64,000 nucleotides of DNA, taken from the NCBI RefSeq assembly GCF_003286415.2, contig NZ_CP043450.1, forward strand, positions 5,766,001 through 5,830,000, read 5' to 3'. The DNA is from Mucilaginibacter rubeus (lineage in GTDB: Bacteria; Bacteroidota; Bacteroidia; Sphingobacteriales; Sphingobacteriaceae). Every line of letters starts with the position of its first letter. The stretch's first letter is position 1. The notes beneath the pieces were generated by a model. The model was not told where the DNA came from and searched no databases. It saw only the letters and a list, made by a program, of their open reading frames with translations. Positions 9,095 to 21,431 of the stretch are shown here, piece after piece. The position numbers and the translations under genes are program-made.

Positions 9095-9918
9095 AGCTTA
9101 TTCAGTTGAAGCGTAAGCGGTACTTTAGACGAGAAAATCTGTGTACTGTTAAAACGAAGCTTTTTGCCCATGTAAACCCTTACCGGAAGTTCGGTTCCGT
9201 CCTTTATAGGTAGTATTAAAATAAAATTGCCTAACTGATCTGCATTGGTTTTATACTGTCCGTCTGCCAGTACAATCAATACATCAGGAACAGGCTGTCC
9301 TTGTATGTCTACAACCAAGCCACTCACCTTTAAAGAATCCGGCTTCTTTTTGAGATGCAGTTCAATGGAGGTATGCCCGTCAAGCGGGATAGTTACCTGC
9401 TGGCTTTGTCGGTAATAGCCGGCTACCGCGGGAGTAACGGTAATCCTTTTGCCTAATAAACTTGCCGGCAAGTCATTAAAAATCACTGTACCGTTCTCAA
9501 CTCTCGCCGAGTCGGGCTTGTTGAATAATACTTTAAGTACCCCGCCGTCTACCAGTTCATTTTTGCTCTCGTCGGCAAATACAATGAATTTAATATCGAA
9601 TGAATCAGCAGTAGGAGACAGCTTCAGTCCAAAATAGATAATGAGGCAAAAGATCACTGCAGGCCCGCCAAGTGCCAAAGTTCCGTTATGCAACTGACCG
9701 CTATATTTCGCATGCGCCTTTAATGCTCCGAATAAAAAGCCAGAGGCAATTAGAGCAGCAAAAATCAAAAGAAAGAAATAAACCTGCGCACTCATATTTG
9801 CAGATTTATTGCTAAAGATCATAAGTGTTACCGCAGCCCCTACAAACAACACAAAACCCAATCCGGTTATGATAACCCAGCTTAAAGGCGAAACAGCTTT
9901 ATTGGCTTCTGCAGGCAT
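9091..9918 (-). CDS. Membrane protein with periplasmic regulatory-like beta domains, unknown function
   Basis: A 275-residue protein. Three hydrophobic helices lie at about residues 14-34, 46-66 and 80-100. Two beta modules follow, one about 105-190 and one about 195-275; the second (SGLVVDIQGQPVPDVLIVLADG) is the carboxypeptidase-regulatory-like fold that often presents binding surfaces outside the membrane. There is no enzymatic motif. It is the first gene of the cassette and its stop overlaps the next start by four bases. A possible promoter (TAACTTTA at 9941-9948, TTTG at 9971-9974, minus strand) lies just upstream. The arrangement suggests an envelope complex: membrane anchor, periplasmic coiled coil, small surface or lipid-tethered protein. 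The function is not known to me. Confidence 0.75.
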   Translation of the reverse strand: MPAEANKAVSPLSWVIITGLGFVLFVGAAVTLMIFSNKSANMSAQVYFFLLIFAALIASGFLFGALKAHAKYSGQLHNGTLALGGPAVIFCLIIYFGLKLSPTADSFDIKFIVFADESKNELVDGGVLKVLFNKPDSARVENGTVIFNDLPASLLGKRITVTPAVAGYYRQSQQVTIPLDGHTSIELHLKKKPDSLKVSGLVVDIQGQPVPDVLIVLADGQYKTNADQLGNFILILPIKDGTELPVRVYMGKKLRFNSTQIFSSKVPLTLQLNKL

Positions 9919-10048
9919 GACGATAACAGGCTGTGTATTATAAAGTTAGTTATATTTATTTTATAATACGCAAATTTTTAACTGTTAGGAATTATGGAGC
10001 CGCCTTTGGAGAGCAGTGAGTGGTTGGATTGTTTGGATGTTCATATCA

Positions 10049-10133
10049 GGGTGTTTCCTTCGGCCGGGCTATACGCTCATACGCCTGCGGGCCTTAGGCG
10101 CGGGCCGGTATCCGCTCCTATCCCTAACGCGGG
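10049..10133 (-). repeat. GC-rich dispersed repeat, copy left of the rRNA operon
   Basis: Read on the minus strand it begins CCCGCGTTAGGGATAG and ends with AGCGTATAGCCCGGCCGAAG and AAACACCC. A second copy in opposite orientation with the same two ends lies at 16694-16795, right of the rRNA operon. The middle parts differ in length and sequence. Confidence 0.75.
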
Positions 10134-10200
10134 TTGATGGTGAATGGTTGAATGGAGAGTGGTGAGTGGTTGGGTTGCGCTGTTATAATTTAAAGCCCCT

Positions 10201-10301
10201 ATGTCATGCTGAACTTGTTTCAGCCCCCCACAGCACAGGTTGACGATTGGAATGGCACACGGCTCAACAGATGAGGTGTTGAAATAAGTTCAACATGACA
10301 T
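10201..10301. repeat. Palindromic intergenic element, family C
   Basis: Arms ATGTCATGCTGAACTTGTTT (from 10201) and the complement of ATGTCATGTTGAACTTATTT (to 10301) match at 18 of 20 positions and enclose about 55 bases. It shares TGTCAT...ATGACA ends with families A and B but not their inner sequence. Confidence 0.75.
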
Positions 10302-10403
10302 TATCAGATGAGGTGAGTGGAGAATAGTGAGGGGTGAGTCGTTGATTAGTTTGGATGGTTGTTATCGATGTTGGAGTAGTAGGAATATGAAAGTATTATC
10401 AAC

Positions 10404-10437
10404 GCAAAAAGCCTTAGCGGTTAGCTAAGGCTTTTGC
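10404..10437 (-). terminator. Terminator of the rRNA operon
   Basis: On the minus strand, AGCCTTAGC and GCTAAGGCT form a strong hairpin with a short loop followed by a run of five T (plus-strand A run 10406-10410). It lies about 30 bases past the 3' end of 5S rRNA. Confidence 0.9.
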
Positions 10438-10464
10438 AATGTTGCACCATTGAAGGTGATAAAG

Positions 10465-10575
10465 GGTGGCACCGACCTACTCTCCCACGTTTTACCGCAG
10501 TACCATCGGCTCTGGCGGGCTTGACTTCTCTGTTCGGAATGGGAAGAGGTAGACACCGCCGATATAGGCACCTGA
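10465..10575 (-). rRNA. rrf: 5S ribosomal RNA
   Basis: About 111 bases on the minus strand, starting TCAGGTGCCTATATCGGCGG and ending in GTCGGTGCCACC, with the conserved loop CCCATTCCGAACAGAGAAG in the middle. The 5' and 3' ends pair (GGTGCC with GGTGCC(A) complement). It is the last gene of the operon, about 250 bases after 23S. Ends are estimated to within a few bases. Confidence 0.95.
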
Positions 10576-10825
10576 ATTTCTTTTTATTAAGGTGAAAACT
10601 TAAAGGTTAAAGTTCAAAGGTTTATTACCTTTCGCCTTTATCCTTGGGCCTTTCAGCCTTTATAAATGACATATTATTGAAAGAAGTGATTGAATTTAAG
10701 AGAAAACAACAGCACTTGTTGTTCATTATCTGTTTTTGTGTTTCTCACCGGCTCATCTATCCTGCTTATCATCAATATTACTACCAATGAACTACTGAAC
10801 AAATGAACCAGTGAACGTTTCTTCA

Positions 10826-13700
<2,875 letters not shown>

Positions 13701-13967
13701 TCTACTCTTGCGCCTTTTGCGCCGCAAGGTATGTCTTTATTTAGATCGGTCATTAAGTCATTGTTTCATTTGCTCATTACCTTGCGGTTTTGATCTCCTG
13801 AAGCTTTTGAACTCAACAACGTCTCTATCTGTTGTTTTCTCTTGTTTTCAATTACTTCTTCCAATATGTCAAAGAACGTTTTGATCCTCCGTCATTCTTT
13901 CATTCTAGCATTAAATCATTTTTCAATGACTCAATGACCTGATGATTTAATGACTTCCGGTTCAATG

Positions 13968-14040
13968 TGGAGAATAACGGATTCGAACCGTTGACCCCCT
14001 GCGTGCAAGGCAGGTGCTCTAGCCAGCTGAGCTAATCCCC
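13968..14040 (-). tRNA. tRNA-Ala (anticodon TGC)
   Basis: 73 bases on the minus strand beginning GGGGATTAGCTCAGCTGG. The anticodon loop CTTGCAC gives TGC, and the T arm AACGG-TTCGAAT-CCGTT is perfect. The acceptor stem has a G-T pair and one T-T mismatch. CCA is not encoded. It sits in the 16S-23S spacer. Confidence 0.95.
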
Positions 14041-14127
14041 TTTCAGATGAGTCCGCAGTTTGTAGTTTGCAGTTGCAGTTTTTCTCTTATTACTGCTGCT
14101 GCTACTTCTTACTGCTGCTTACCCTTG

Positions 14128-14202
14128 TAGTCCCGAGCAGATTTGAACTGCTGACCCCTACATTATCAGTGTAGTGCTCTAACCAAGCTGAGCTACAGGA
14201 CT
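14128..14202 (-). tRNA. tRNA-Ile (anticodon GAT)
   Basis: 75 bases on the minus strand. The acceptor arms AGTCCTG and CGGGACT pair over 7 bp, the D arm is GTAGCTCAGCTTGGTTAGAG, and the anticodon loop CTGATAA gives GAT. The T loop is TTCAAAT. CCA is not encoded. The order Ile then Ala in the spacer is standard for the phylum. Confidence 0.95.
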
Positions 14203-14409
14203 GTGTTTTTTAGTTGCAGTTATCAGTTGCAGTTTGCAGGATCTTTCTACCTACTGCTGCTGCCACTGCTTACTGCCACTCGTGTCCTGGCCTCAGCGGC
14301 CGGCCCACATCGATGGCTTCATCTTCTGGGTTTCCTTTTGTCTTTTTTTGTGTTTTAAGAAATTATCATGTAGGTAACAGTCTTGAGTCACTGCTCGCAA
14401 ATCTGCTCC

Positions 14410-15930
<1,521 letters not shown>

Positions 15931-16258
15931 AAATGTTTTGTTTGTTCACTGACCCTATTATTAATTAATAGAATCTGTATTATTATATCTTTATACAGTT
16001 CGCTTGCTTTTTTTGTAACTCTTCAGCTTGTATTGGCCTTAGCCTTTACGCGCCTCCCGTTACGCTACATGATTTCCATTTCTTAAAAGAACTTGCTCGC
16101 TTCCCCATCTCAGTTCAGCTATATAATCTTTCGGTGTTAACCGTTTTGATTTGTCAGTTTATCCGGTGAGAATCGCTCTCTTTCCGTTTTGATTCCAAAG
16201 GCCTAAAACCCTCATCCTCTTCTCTTTAGAAGCTTTTAAACTTCTTCCCGCTTGGGCT
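15931..16258 (-). other. rRNA leader region
   Basis: About 330 transcribed bases between the proximal rRNA promoter and 16S. It contains no credible gene. It probably carries the 16S processing stem and antitermination signals, which I cannot pin down by eye. Confidence 0.6.
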
Positions 16259-16291
16259 GCAAAGGTAACAACCTTTTTCTCTTTTCCAAAA
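16259..16291 (-). promoter_or_regulatory. rRNA promoter, proximal of three
   Basis: On the minus strand TACCTTTGC (16267-16259) is an exact TAnnTTTG -7 box; TTTTG (16291-16287) lies 19 bases upstream as the -33 element. Start of transcription would be near 16253, within the sequence GCAGCCC shared by all three promoters. Confidence 0.85.
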
Positions 16292-16348
16292 CTTTTTTTT
16301 CTTTTTTTTGGACCCGCTCAACCTCTCTCTTCTCCCCGTTTGCGGGCT

Positions 16349-16382
16349 GCAAAGGTGTGAATTATTTTCCAGTCTCACAAAA
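16349..16382 (-). promoter_or_regulatory. rRNA promoter, middle of three
   Basis: CACCTTTGC (16357-16349, minus) has one mismatch (C for the first T) to the -7 box; TTTTG at 16382-16378 lies 20 bases upstream. The downstream bases GCAGCCCGCAAACG are the same as in the distal promoter. Confidence 0.7.
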
Positions 16383-16460
16383 GATTTTAACAATCTTTTT
16401 TCGCTTTCCTTTTCACTTTCAACCTTTAAAGAACCAACCCCGCTTCCTCGTTTGCGGGCT

Positions 16461-16492
16461 GCAAAGGTAGTCACTTTTTACCCTCTTCCAAA
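16461..16492 (-). promoter_or_regulatory. rRNA promoter, distal of three
   Basis: TACCTTTGC (16469-16461, minus) is an exact -7 box, with TTTGG at 16492-16488 18 bases upstream. It is followed by GCAGCCCGCAAACGAGG, nearly the same initially transcribed sequence as in the middle promoter. Confidence 0.85.
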
Positions 16493-17241
16493 TTATTTCT
16501 GAGTATTCTTCCCGTCTTTTCACTAACTCACTATTCCTCAACGAGAAAAAGTTAGAACAATGGTTAAAAACATCGACATTACATTCCCAATTGCTTGCTC
16601 CAACACTATATTATCCTTGTTTAACATATATATACTATATGTTTTGAGCAACCGGATATAGTTATTAACGAATGTACATTACTAACTACTGCGCCCGCGT
16701 TAGGGATAGCAGCGTAAAGCCCACAGCGCGCATTGGCCTCGGGTGCCGACAAAGCGAGGACTTGCAGCGGATAGCCCGGGCCGAAGGTAACGCCCTCATT
16801 CAGTTGGCGGCTGAGAGCAGGCAGTTAGCAGGTAGAAAAACCAGAAACTATATATTTAACTTCTACCCCTTTTGTCTGAACCTTGATTTATAGATTTCCC
16901 GGAGGTAAAGATTTCTTCTATAGAGATGGATGAACTATGGCTATTCTCTCAATTATTGTCAAGTAATTTAATCTTGACCACACTTACCTTCTTTACCCGA
17001 ATCCATACCTTATATAATAGCATTGTCTCGAGATACAGAATCTTCTTAATTGACGTTAATAAATCTATACTAAGATGAGTGTTTGTGCATCCCACTTTTA
17101 CAACACACAAAATCAAGCTTAATTGATGTTAATTTTAAAACTCAAACGTTAAAAACCGCCAATAGTTAAAAGATGTTAAATACATAATGTATATAAGCCC
17201 CGAGCCAATGCCTCGTTATATATTAGCGGCTAAATAAATAA
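16493..17241. other. Spacer between rRNA promoters and bamD
   Basis: About 750 bases without a supported gene. It holds the right-hand GC-rich repeat (16694-16795); the remainder is AT-rich and I see no hairpin, tRNA or conserved RNA. A 73-codon frame at 16672-16893 runs through the repeat and is not a gene. Confidence 0.7.
16694..16795 (+). repeat. GC-rich dispersed repeat, copy right of the rRNA operon
   Basis: Begins CCCGCGTTAGGGATAG and ends AGCGGATAGCCCGGGCCGAA and GGTAACGCCC, the same ends as the element at 10049-10133 but in the opposite orientation. The middle is about 17 bases longer than in that copy. Confidence 0.75.
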
Positions 17242-17272
17242 TTGACTGATTTATATTAAAAATCTATCTTTG
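17242..17272 (+). promoter_or_regulatory. bamD promoter abutting the start codon
   Basis: TTG at 17242-17244, a 20-base spacer, then TATCTTTG at 17265-17272, an exact consensus. The bamD ATG is at 17277, four bases after the box, so transcription should start at or beside the ATG and the mRNA would be leaderless. Confidence 0.8.
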
Positions 17273-17276
17273 CAGA

Positions 17277-18203
17277 ATGTTTAAAAAGCAACTAACGTTA
17301 TTAGCCAGTGTTTTAGCTATCGTAATTATTACGCTTGGCAGTTGTAAAAGCAAATACGAAAAGTTAAAAGCCAGTAACGACTACGCCAAAAAATACCAGG
17401 AGGCTATTAAGTACTATAATAAAAAGGACTATAACAAAGCTTTAGGACTATTTGAGGTACTGGTTGAACGTTACCGCGGCCGTGAAGGTGCCGAGGATCT
17501 TTTTTACTATTACGCGTTTACGTACTACAAACAAAAAGACTATACATCGGCCAGGTATCACTTTAAAACATTCGCGGATACCTATCCTTCAAGCCCAAGG
17601 GCTGAGGAGTGCCGCTTCTTTTCGGCTTATTGCTACTATCTTGATTCGCCGATTTATTCACTTGACCAGGATAATACGTTAAAAGCAATTGACGCTTTAC
17701 AGTTGTTCATTAACCTTTATCCAAAAAGCGATCGTGTGGCTGAGGCCAGCAAGCTGATCCAGAATCTGCGCGACAAATTGGAAACTAAAGCTTATGCCAA
17801 CGCCAAACTTTATTTAACTATCAGCGATTATCAATCGGCAGTGATTGCGTTCAACAACGCGCTGCGCGATTACCCTGATACCAAATACGGCGAGGAAATG
17901 GAATACCTTATTGTTAAAGCACAATATCAATATGCTTACCATAGCTTTGAAACCAAGCAGGAAGAGCGTTTTAACCAAGCAATAGCCTACGCCGACCAGT
18001 TTTCTGAAAAATATCCGAACAGCAAATACTTGCACGAAACACAGGTTTATGTAAAAGATAGCCAGCAAGGCATTAAACAAGCCCAACGTCTTATTGCCGA
18101 AGCTACTACCAACTCAAAGCTTGCTAAAAAGCTTGCTAAAAAAGATACTGTAACAACAACAGCGCCGTCTGAGAAAAATCAGCCGCAAAAAATACCATAT
18201 TAA
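17277..18203 (+). CDS. bamD: Outer membrane protein assembly factor BamD
   Basis: A 308-residue lipoprotein of the BAM complex, which inserts beta-barrel proteins into the outer membrane. The signal peptide ends in LGSC with Cys23 lipidated, so the ATG at 17277 is the right start even though it sits four bases after the promoter. Tetratricopeptide-type repeats fill the rest: YYNKKDYNKALGLFEVLVER, the FYYYAFTYYKQKDYTSARYH region, and later units ending near residue 260. The C-terminal tail is Lys- and Thr-rich. Family length is normal. It heads the cluster bamD, rpoZ, coaBC, DUF4835, an order widely kept in Bacteroidota; rpoZ follows after 30 bases. Confidence 0.95.
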   Translation: MFKKQLTLLASVLAIVIITLGSCKSKYEKLKASNDYAKKYQEAIKYYNKKDYNKALGLFEVLVERYRGREGAEDLFYYYAFTYYKQKDYTSARYHFKTFADTYPSSPRAEECRFFSAYCYYLDSPIYSLDQDNTLKAIDALQLFINLYPKSDRVAEASKLIQNLRDKLETKAYANAKLYLTISDYQSAVIAFNNALRDYPDTKYGEEMEYLIVKAQYQYAYHSFETKQEERFNQAIAYADQFSEKYPNSKYLHETQVYVKDSQQGIKQAQRLIAEATTNSKLAKKLAKKDTVTTTAPSEKNQPQKIPY

Positions 18204-18233
18204 TTAAGATATATTAAAGAGTTAAATTAAGAT

Positions 18234-18566
18234 ATGACAGCTAACAACAGTAATAAACCAGCAGCAGCCAGCAGCACTGTAACCCGCGATTTACGCGAGC
18301 TGGATACCAAAACCGAGAACATCTATGAGTCGCTTGTGATTATGTCAAAAAGGGCCAACCAGATCTCGAATAACATAAAAGAAGAGCTTCACCAGAAACT
18401 TTCTGAATTTGCGTCATCAAATGATAACCTTGAAGAAGTGTTTGAAAACCGTGAGCAAATTGAAATTTCAAAACATTACGAAAAACTTCCTAAACCATCA
18501 TTGGTTGCAGTTCAGGAGTTCTTAGATGGTAAAGTTTACTATCGTAACCCAACTAAAGAAGTTTAG
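18234..18566 (+). CDS. rpoZ: DNA-directed RNA polymerase subunit omega (Bacteroidota type)
   Basis: A 110-residue protein that helps fold and hold the beta-prime subunit of RNA polymerase. The core reads ENIYESLVIMSKRANQISNN, in which KRANQIS corresponds to the conserved R-A-xQ motif of omega. The Bacteroidota form has an N-terminal extension and a C-terminal segment (EQIEISKHYEKLPKPSLVAVQ) that differ from the E. coli protein. It lies 30 bases after bamD and is followed by a terminator, so bamD and rpoZ form one transcript. Confidence 0.92.
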   Translation: MTANNSNKPAAASSTVTRDLRELDTKTENIYESLVIMSKRANQISNNIKEELHQKLSEFASSNDNLEEVFENREQIEISKHYEKLPKPSLVAVQEFLDGKVYYRNPTKEV

Positions 18567-18611
18567 TTTCCCGGCTCCCAAGCGGGAAGCAGGAAATTAT
18601 TTATAAAATAG

Positions 18612-18640
18612 AAAAAACTCCCCTATCGGGAGTTTTTTCT
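18612..18640 (+). terminator. Terminator between rpoZ and coaBC
   Basis: ACTCCC and GGGAGT with a 5-base loop, flanked by an A run on the left and TTTTTTCT on the right. The A and T runs extend the stem, and it could work on both strands. Confidence 0.85.
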
Positions 18641-18686
18641 ATTTTAGCCTATATTTATTCTTTCGCCTGTAGGTGAACCTGAGCTT

Positions 18687-19889
18687 ATGCTTAAAGATAA
18701 AAACATTGTTTTAGGAGTTTGTGGTAGTATTGCCGCTTACAAAGCTGCATTACTGGTAAGGTTATTGGTTAAAGCTGGCGCCAACGTTAAAGTAGTGATG
18801 ACTACCGATGCCACGCATTTTATCACTCCGCTTACACTTTCAACCCTTTCAAAAAATCCAATACTGGTTGAGTATTTTAAAGCCGATACCGGCGAATGGA
18901 ACAACCATGTTGAACTTGGTCTTTGGGCAGATCTGCTGATCATTGCTCCCGCTACAGCCAATACCCTTGCTAAAATGGCCAATGGGCTTTGCGATAACCT
19001 GCTTAGTGCTGTATACCTGTCTGCCAAATGTCCGGTTTATTTTGCCCCGGCTATGGACCTGGATATGTGGCTGCACCCGGTTACCCGCCAAAACATAAGC
19101 AGGTTACAGTCTTTTGGTAATATCATGATCTCGCCGGGAACCGGCGAGCTGGCCAGTGGACTTTATGGCGAAGGCCGGATGGCCGAACCTGAAGAGATTG
19201 TTGCTTTTTTGGAAGCCGAATCAAAAAAAAAACTTCTTTTAGTCGGTCATAAAGTACTAGTAACTGCCGGACCAACTTATGAAGCCATAGACCCGGTTAG
19301 ATTTATCGGCAATCATTCATCAGGCAAAATGGGATTCGCTATCGCTGATGTATTGGCTGCTATGGGTGCCGACGTAACTTTAGTAACCGGTCCCACGGCT
19401 CAAACAAGCAAACAACAAAACATAAAACGGGTAGATGTTACTTCGGCGGCGCAAATGCTTGAGGCTTGCCTCGCTGTTTATAGCGATGCGAAAGCATGTA
19501 TCATGAGTGCTGCCGTGGCCGATTATACCCCGGCTAATGTGGCTACTCAAAAAATCAAGAAGCAAGATGGAGACCTTACCATCGAACTGAAGAAAACTAC
19601 CGATATACTAAAAACCCTGGGCGAGGCTAAACGCGAAGGGCAAATACTGGTTGGCTTCGCGTTGGAAACCAACGACGAGGAAATGAACGCAATAACCAAA
19701 CTGCAAAAGAAAAATCTTGATTTTATTGTTTTAAATTCGCTCAATGACGCGGGTGCCGGTTTTGCGGGTGATACCAATAAAATTACCATTATTGACCGAG
19801 AGCTTAAACAAACTTCTTTCGATTTAAAAAGCAAGGAGGCTGTTGCCCGCGATATTTGCGATAAAGTTGCCCAACTGATAAACGGATGA
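18687..19889 (+). CDS. coaBC: Bifunctional phosphopantothenoylcysteine decarboxylase / phosphopantothenate--cysteine ligase
   Basis: A 400-residue fusion that converts 4'-phosphopantothenate to 4'-phosphopantetheine for coenzyme A. The N-terminal flavoprotein CoaC domain (residues 1 to about 180) has the catalytic His in NHVELGLWADLLIIAPAT, the loop PAMDLDMW and GEGRMAEPEEI. The C-terminal CoaB domain (about 190-400) starts GPTYEAIDPVRFIGNHSSG and has AAVADYTP and the lysine pair KIKK used in the ligase reaction. Full length. Its stop overlaps the start of the DUF4835 gene by four bases. The terminator upstream means it needs its own promoter or readthrough from rpoZ. Confidence 0.97.
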   Translation: MLKDKNIVLGVCGSIAAYKAALLVRLLVKAGANVKVVMTTDATHFITPLTLSTLSKNPILVEYFKADTGEWNNHVELGLWADLLIIAPATANTLAKMANGLCDNLLSAVYLSAKCPVYFAPAMDLDMWLHPVTRQNISRLQSFGNIMISPGTGELASGLYGEGRMAEPEEIVAFLEAESKKKLLLVGHKVLVTAGPTYEAIDPVRFIGNHSSGKMGFAIADVLAAMGADVTLVTGPTAQTSKQQNIKRVDVTSAAQMLEACLAVYSDAKACIMSAAVADYTPANVATQKIKKQDGDLTIELKKTTDILKTLGEAKREGQILVGFALETNDEEMNAITKLQKKNLDFIVLNSLNDAGAGFAGDTNKITIIDRELKQTSFDLKSKEAVARDICDKVAQLING

Positions 19890-20779
19890 AAAAACTGCTG
19901 CTTTACACGGTGTTGATGGTTTGTTGTTACCGGGCTATAGGCCAGGACCTGAATGCCCGTGTACAGGTATTATCGCCCAAGATCCAGGTTGCCAATAAAC
20001 GTGTTTTCCAAACCCTGGAAACCGCCATGAAGGATTTCCTGAATGGCCGCAAGTGGAGCGCCGACCCGATCTTGCCGCAGGAAAGAATAGATTGCAATTT
20101 TGTTCTGAATGTTACCAACTGGGATGGCAGCAGCAATTTTACCGGCGAACTGCAGGTGCAGTCGTCAAGGCCTGTGTATGGTTCATCCTATACCTCTACC
20201 CTGTTAAACCTCAATGATAAAGACATCAGCTTTAGTTATACCGAAGGTCAAACTATCGATTACACCGATCAAAACTTTCAGGGTAATTTGAGTTCCATCA
20301 TGGCTTTTTATGCCAACATTATTATTGGAGTTGATTACGATACGTTTTCGAAATTTGGCGGCACACCTTATTTTTTGGCAGCTCAAACCATTGTAACCAA
20401 TGCGCAAACATCGTCATACAGCGGTTGGAAAGCGTTTGACGGAAACGTGAACCGTTACTGGTTATCCGAAAACCTGAACAATAAAATATATAACCCGCTA
20501 CGCAGCTTCCTATATGATTATCACCGAAACGGCCTCGATATCATGTCTGACAATGTAAACAAAGGTCGAAAAGCTATTGACGGCCTGTTACCGCTGCTAC
20601 AACAGGTAGACCGCCAGCGCGTGGGCGCTATGCTGCCGCTTATATTTTATACTGCGAAAAGCGATGAGCTGGTTTCTATTTACAGCAAAGCAGATAACCA
20701 GGAGCGCCTAACCGCCATGAACTTGTTTTTACAGCTTGACCCGGCTAACGGGAATAAGTACCAAACTTTGCAAAAGTAG
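19886..20779 (+). CDS. DUF4835 family exported protein
   Basis: A 297-residue protein with a signal peptide (cleavage after AIGQ). The body contains DLNARVQVLSPKIQVANKR, typical of DUF4835, and later YSGWKAFDGNVNRYWLSENL and LFLQLDPANGNKY. I recall that some databases name this family PorD and connect it to the type IX secretion system; treat that as unproven here, since no other por gene is in the window. It overlaps coaBC by four bases. In related genomes recN usually follows; here a small membrane protein does. Confidence 0.85.
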   Translation: MKKLLLYTVLMVCCYRAIGQDLNARVQVLSPKIQVANKRVFQTLETAMKDFLNGRKWSADPILPQERIDCNFVLNVTNWDGSSNFTGELQVQSSRPVYGSSYTSTLLNLNDKDISFSYTEGQTIDYTDQNFQGNLSSIMAFYANIIIGVDYDTFSKFGGTPYFLAAQTIVTNAQTSSYSGWKAFDGNVNRYWLSENLNNKIYNPLRSFLYDYHRNGLDIMSDNVNKGRKAIDGLLPLLQQVDRQRVGAMLPLIFYTAKSDELVSIYSKADNQERLTAMNLFLQLDPANGNKYQTLQK

Positions 20780-20849
20780 CGAAGGTACTCCACTTAGCGA
20801 GCGCGAAGCATCAGTCATTTATACATATCTTAACCGAAAACCTATCGCT

Positions 20850-21428
20850 ATGCAACTAAATCTTAATTATTGGAAAGTTATTCTATTATTAGCTCCATTC
20901 ATCGTTGCATCGCTACTCATGGATTTGGGATACACTCCAGGCAATTCACACAAAAACGCTTTGGAAATCGCCAATTATCTTTTAATAATCGATATCCTGC
21001 TTGTAAATGCGTGTCAGGTAACTATGTTCTTAGGATTTATTAAAGCCACAAATAAAAATGATCTGTATTTTAAGATTAATGCACTCATTCCTATAGCCTT
21101 TCTAATTATTTACTTATCATATGTAATCTATACTTCATTCGCATATCCTCACATAAAGTCAAACCATGGCCCATTAAAAAAGTCGGATCTTCATGGTAAC
21201 ACATTAATACTTTTTATCTTCCTGATCCATGCAGCCATTAACTTTCTTTTTACAAACAATAATTATGTATCATGGGAAATAAAGAAAATAAAAGACCCCG
21301 ATAAGCAGGCTGAACTAAAGAGCAAATATTTAAAACCAATGAAGATGTTAGTCAGAACATCGGTACTGGTGATGATAGCGAGCTTACTTCTCTCAGCTAT
21401 AATAGATCTTTGCCAACTGCCTTATTAA
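20850..21428 (+). CDS. Small membrane protein with about four helices, unknown function
   Basis: The 192-residue product starting at the ATG at 20850 has about four hydrophobic segments (residues 7-25, 40-60, 70-95, 115-130, and one near the C-terminus). The frame is open further upstream into the DUF4835 gene, but the extra 38 residues are charged and lack any signal, so the later start is chosen. No family is recognised. There are 70 bases between the DUF4835 stop and this start. It is followed within four bases by the convergent end of the GT39 gene. Base composition is more AT-rich than neighbours, which might mean recent acquisition, but that is weak evidence. Confidence 0.65.
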   Translation: MQLNLNYWKVILLLAPFIVASLLMDLGYTPGNSHKNALEIANYLLIIDILLVNACQVTMFLGFIKATNKNDLYFKINALIPIAFLIIYLSYVIYTSFAYPHIKSNHGPLKKSDLHGNTLILFIFLIHAAINFLFTNNNYVSWEIKKIKDPDKQAELKSKYLKPMKMLVRTSVLVMIASLLLSAIIDLCQLPY

Positions 21429-21431
21429 ATA

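Larger units (their letters stand above)
9919..10403. other. Repeat-rich spacer without genes
   Basis: About 485 bases with no credible coding frame. It holds a GC-rich dispersed repeat (10049-10133), a palindromic element (10201-10301), and several degenerate units of the type GAGTGGTTGGATT (about 10015-10040, 10140-10185, 10310-10380) that recur at 33438-33651 and near 37680. Confidence 0.8.

Noticed and set aside
16259..16470. Three repeats of GGGCTGCAAAGGT at about 90 and 112 base spacing, looked like a possible CRISPR or tandem repeat
   Set aside because: The repeated word is the complement of a promoter -7 box plus start region; spacing is irregular and there are no cas genes.
16226..16502. 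Frames of 60-80 codons on both strands
   Set aside because: They cover the rRNA promoter array and are rich in Phe/Lys from T/A runs; promoter explanation is better.
20736..20849. 38-residue N-terminal extension of the small membrane protein
   Set aside because: It overlaps the DUF4835 gene and has no signal; the ATG at 20850 begins at the first hydrophobic helix.
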